From an uncultured Kiritimatiellota bacterium (GTDB lineage Bacteria; Verrucomicrobiota; Kiritimatiellia; RFP12; UBA1067): DNA of 7,690 nucleotides. Under the pieces are notes generated by a model. It worked only from the letters and a program-made list of their open reading frames with translations. It did no database searches and had not been told where the DNA came from. Of the stretch, positions 6,630-7,690 are shown piece by piece (position 1 is the first letter of the stretch; each line of letters opens with the position of its first letter). Position numbers and translations under genes: made by a program. Location of the stretch: positions 1 to 7,690 of the forward strand of contig CAKULR010000080.1 in NCBI GenBank assembly GCA_934667295.1, given 5' to 3'.

Positions 6630-6665
6630 TCACGCCCTGTCCGCCGCACCCGGAATCCATGCGGT

Positions 6666-7690
6666 TCAGCGGAGGAAGAGGTACGTGCCGCGCGGATCGT
6701 CCGGCGAGGGGACGTGGACGACCCAGGCCTTGCGCGCACCCGCCGCCGTCCGCCACACGCCGAGGAGCGTGCCGTCCTGCTTCACCCAGAACGGACACGC
6801 CGCGCGCTCGGCATCCGTCGGCGGCTGGATGTTCGCGATCTTCGCGCCCGTCCAGCCGAGCGCCCGCGAGGCGTAGATGACGGGCGGGTTGGCCGATGCG
6901 GCCACCTCCTCCGCCGTGCCCGCGAGCATGTTGTCCACCGCCGCCGGGTCCTTCGGCGCCTCGAACGTGAATTCGAGTATCTTCAGGCCCGTCGTCCCCT
7001 CGAACGCATCTTCGCCCACGGCGAGGTCCGCCCCGGCGCGCACGCGGATGCGCGCGAGGCCCGAACAGCCCTTGAACGCCTTCGTGCCGATCGACGTGAC
7101 GACCGTGTTCGAGCCGAGCTCGACGGCCTCCATCTTCGAGGCCGCGCGGAACGCATTCGTCTGCACCGTCGCGAGGGCCGGCAGGTGGAGCGTTCCCGTG
7201 AAGGCCTGCCCGCCCGCGAACATGCCCTTGTAGGTGCCCCAGGCGCCCGTGAGTTCGCCCACGACGTCGGTGACGGCGTCGAGCCTCCAGTCGCTCACGT
7301 CCACGCCGCCGAGCGACCACGTGTAGGCGGCCGGCACGAGCGTGATCCGGGGGATGCGGAGGCGTCCCGCCTTCATGTTGTAGCCGCAGAAGCCATCCGT
7401 GTACGGGTTGGCCGTCATCGTGGGGCACTCGAAGACGAGGTTCGTGACCGGCGACCCCGAACCGAGGTAGCGGAAGACCTGTCCGAGCGAGGCGTTCAGG
7501 TTCTCCCGCAGGACGAACGCGCGCGGATAGCGCGCAACGGGGATGTATTCCCGGTAGACCTTCTGGGGCTTCTCTTCCCCGTCGACTTTGATCTCGACCG
7601 TTTCGCCGGGGCCCTTGAAGGCATCGCCTTGGTAGCCACCAACCGTCAGCTCCCGCGCGCCCTCCGGCGCATCCGCCCAGAGGATGCGCC
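6666..7690 (-). CDS. BspA-like leucine-rich-repeat protein (5' end missing)
   Basis: The frame is open from the stop codon at 6666 to the window edge, giving 340 residues with no start in view. The first methionine (7418, MTANPY) is internal, because clear coding sequence continues upstream of it (ILWADAPEGARELTVGGYQG... and VFRYLGSGSPVTNLVFECPT). Counting from the window edge, residues about 165-241 hold LRR_5/BspA-type repeats: VQTNAFRAASKMEAVEL, VTSIGTKAFKGCSGLARIRV and AVGEDAFEGTTGLKILEF, each with the AF-G/A...L core. The tail has VIYASRALGW (270-279), then CPFWVKQDGTLLGVWR (298-313), then a run ending RGTYLFLR. BspA-type LRR proteins are generally surface-exposed or secreted, with binding roles. 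The signal peptide would lie outside the window. Its substrate or partner is unknown. A helicase with its own promoter follows after 198 bp, so it is not obviously in the same operon. Confidence 0.85.
   Translation of the reverse strand, partial: RILWADAPEGARELTVGGYQGDAFKGPGETVEIKVDGEEKPQKVYREYIPVARYPRAFVLRENLNASLGQVFRYLGSGSPVTNLVFECPTMTANPYTDGFCGYNMKAGRLRIPRITLVPAAYTWSLGGVDVSDWRLDAVTDVVGELTGAWGTYKGMFAGGQAFTGTLHLPALATVQTNAFRAASKMEAVELGSNTVVTSIGTKAFKGCSGLARIRVRAGADLAVGEDAFEGTTGLKILEFTFEAPKDPAAVDNMLAGTAEEVAASANPPVIYASRALGWTGAKIANIQPPTDAERAACPFWVKQDGTLLGVWRTAAGARKAWVVHVPSPDDPRGTYLFLR

Noticed and set aside
6481..6661. CATG-headed repeats as a CRISPR array
   Set aside because: Units are only 12-13 bases and degenerate, with no 25-40 base repeats separated by unique spacers and no cas genes.
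6416..6880. A short plus-strand open frame starting before the inverted repeat and containing MVGADVPG
   Set aside because: It is produced by the repeat arm and then runs antisense into the LRR gene. No ribosome binding site or protein-like composition.
6666..7418. The LRR gene as a complete 250-residue protein starting at MTANPY
   Set aside because: The frame continues upstream without a stop to the window edge with protein-like sequence, and there is no signal peptide at MTANPY.

Overview
This is a GC-rich, gene-dense window in which all four supported genes lie on the minus strand, so it reads from high to low coordinates. The content suggests a member of the PVC superphylum, most likely a Kiritimatiellota/Verrucomicrobiota-type bacterium. 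The reasons are a BspA-type leucine-rich-repeat secreted protein with a C-terminal module ending in a GVWR...KAWVVH pattern, a very large exported protein mixing PA14 domains with thrombospondin type-3 (TSP3) calcium repeats, and an intergenic palindromic repeat with the AGGGGCCGACGTCCCC theme. This taxonomic call is inference from gene style; no marker gene is present.

Layout in transcription order: (1) 7690-6666 holds the 3' part of a BspA-like LRR protein whose start lies outside the window. (2) 6665-6468 is an intergenic stretch with a 34-bp-arm inverted repeat (26 bp of each arm perfect), flanked by CATG-rich direct repeats, then a TATAAT extended -10 box only 6 nt from the next ATG. (3) 6467-4086 encodes a 793-residue DinG/XPD-type superfamily 2 DNA helicase with Walker A, DEAH, motif VI and the four FeS cysteines all visible. 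(4) 4085-4009 is a 77-bp intergenic stretch with a good promoter candidate and a strong Shine-Dalgarno. (5) 4008-82 encodes a 1308-residue exported protein: signal peptide, N-terminal beta region, TSP3, PA14, Ig-like, PA14, TSP3, a possible carbohydrate-binding-like domain, and a C-terminal region I do not recognise. (6) 85-1 is the start of another exported protein, overlapping gene 5 by four bases (ATGA).

Genes 5 and 6 are probably one transcription unit, translationally coupled and working at or outside the cell envelope. The LRR gene is another surface or secreted protein. The helicase is a genome-maintenance enzyme sitting between them, with its own promoter, and I see no functional tie between it and its neighbours. 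No RNA gene, CRISPR array, transposase, phage gene or convincing intrinsic terminator was seen. The least ordinary elements are the intergenic repeat structure, the apparently leaderless helicase start next to it, and the architecture of the 1308-residue protein.
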